Shown here one piece after another: positions 6,418 through 6,807 of a stretch of 6,807 nucleotides of DNA. The position numbers and the translations under genes are program-made. Below the pieces are notes generated by a model. That model worked only from the letters and a program-made list of their open reading frames with translations. It made no database searches and was not told the DNA's origin. The DNA is from Chloroflexota bacterium. GTDB taxonomy: Bacteria > Chloroflexota > UBA6077 > FW602-bin22 > JACQUS01. Position 1 is the first letter of the stretch; every line of letters begins with the position of its first letter. The stretch lies in contig JACQUS010000023.1 of assembly GCA_016210125.1 (NCBI GenBank), positions 1 through 6,807 on the forward strand, read 5' to 3'.

Positions 6418-6750
6418 ATGGCCGTGCCACAAGACGACGAACTCACTGGAGAGATTGACGACTTCTTCGAGCAGATCGAGGAGGCGAAGCGATACATCGA
6501 CAACTTGCACGACCCGTTTCGCGCCCTCCAACTGATGGTTCTGCTCGATGTGCTCGCCAAGTGCGCATTCCCTAAGGAGCGAAATAATAAGCAAAGATTC
6601 ATTGGCCTAATAGACCATCACTCTGACTGGGAGTATAAGGACTGCGTCAGCATCATTCAGTTAAGCCATCTCTTCTCAGGAATTAACCGAGATGACCGCT
6701 GCCAAGCCCGTAACCGTTCACGCCCCGGAGGCTGCGGCATGGATGGGTAG
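6418..6750 (+). CDS. Hypothetical protein, possibly truncated or rearranged at its 3' end
   Basis: I do not recognise this 110-residue ORF with certainty. Residues 6-30 are acidic and helical (EIDDFFEQIEEAKRYIDNL). Residues 32-53 look like a compact hydrophobic helix (DPFRALQLMVLLDVLAKCAF). Residues 54-86 form a conserved-looking RFIGLI..HSDWEYKDCVSIIQL section. No signal peptide, membrane helix or metal site is seen. From about residue 92 the sequence becomes Arg/Gly/Cys-rich (DRCQARNRSRPGGCGMDG) and looks like read-through of non-coding DNA. GC is 57% over 6421-6580, 41% over 6581-6690 and 69% over 6691-6780, and codons such as AAT, CTA and ATA occur that the nuo genes avoid. The ATG at 6418 has no clear Shine-Dalgarno. 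It lies 32 nt after nuoN but has no evident link to complex I. It is probably a foreign or degraded gene. Confidence 0.55.
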   Translation: MAVPQDDELTGEIDDFFEQIEEAKRYIDNLHDPFRALQLMVLLDVLAKCAFPKERNNKQRFIGLIDHHSDWEYKDCVSIIQLSHLFSGINRDDRCQARNRSRPGGCGMDG

Positions 6751-6807
6751 CAGCGAGGGGATGCGGAGGCCATGGTGGGCGGCCAGGCAGACGTCGGTTA
6801 GATAGGG
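6751..6807. other. Window end, no supported gene
   Basis: This short GC-rich stretch shows no recognisable gene or terminator. A small frame runs from an ATG at 6692 to a TAG at 6803-6805 (37 residues, starting MTAAKPVTVHAPEAAAW) and overlaps the hypothetical gene. It has weak ribosome binding and no recognised similarity. Confidence 0.4.

Noticed and set aside
6692..6805. 37-codon ORF at the right edge
   Set aside because: It overlaps the hypothetical gene, has no good ribosome binding site and no recognisable content. It may be a chance frame.

Overview
The window is a block of respiratory complex I (NADH:quinone oxidoreductase) genes from a GC-rich bacterium. Most of it is about 62-83% GC in the stretches I counted. 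Six consecutive, tightly packed genes on the + strand are recognisable from motifs, length and order: nuoI, nuoJ, nuoK, nuoL, nuoM and nuoN (176-6385). Nothing in the sequence names a genus. The order and the bacterial NuoI/NuoL style fit many bacterial phyla (Chloroflexota, Actinomycetota and others are all possible), so I leave the taxonomy open.

Layout. Positions 1-175 hold no gene I can support. They contain a 9-bp perfect hairpin (10-36), a weak sigma70-like promoter candidate (128-157) and a strong Shine-Dalgarno (163-170) in front of nuoI. nuoI overlaps nuoJ by 4 nt (ATGA). The next gaps are 14 nt (J/K), 7 nt (K/L), 13 nt (L/M) and 3 nt (M/N), so the six genes almost certainly form one transcript with coupled translation. 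nuoL, nuoM and nuoN start with TTG, GTG and GTG; nuoI, nuoJ and nuoK start with ATG. After nuoN there is a 32-nt gap and then a 110-codon ORF (6418-6750) of unknown function. Its second half is much poorer in GC (41% over 6581-6690) and its tail looks unrelated to its body. The window ends shortly after.

How the genes work together. NuoI carries two [4Fe-4S] clusters that pass electrons from the peripheral arm towards the quinone site. NuoJ and NuoK form the membrane link, with the buried acidic residues of the central hydrophilic axis. NuoN, NuoM and NuoL are the three antiporter-like proton pumps, with NuoL at the far end carrying the long lateral helix. All the key charged residues I looked for are present, so these look like functional genes. 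The genes for the rest of the complex (NuoA-H) are not in the window, and the sequence just before nuoI does not look like the end of nuoH. The cluster may therefore be split, and the electron donor (NADH or another) cannot be told from here.

The most unusual parts are the downstream ORF with its compositional break, the missing nuoH neighbour, and a histidine-rich insert in NuoL. I do not see evidence of a new system; most of the window is ordinary core metabolism.
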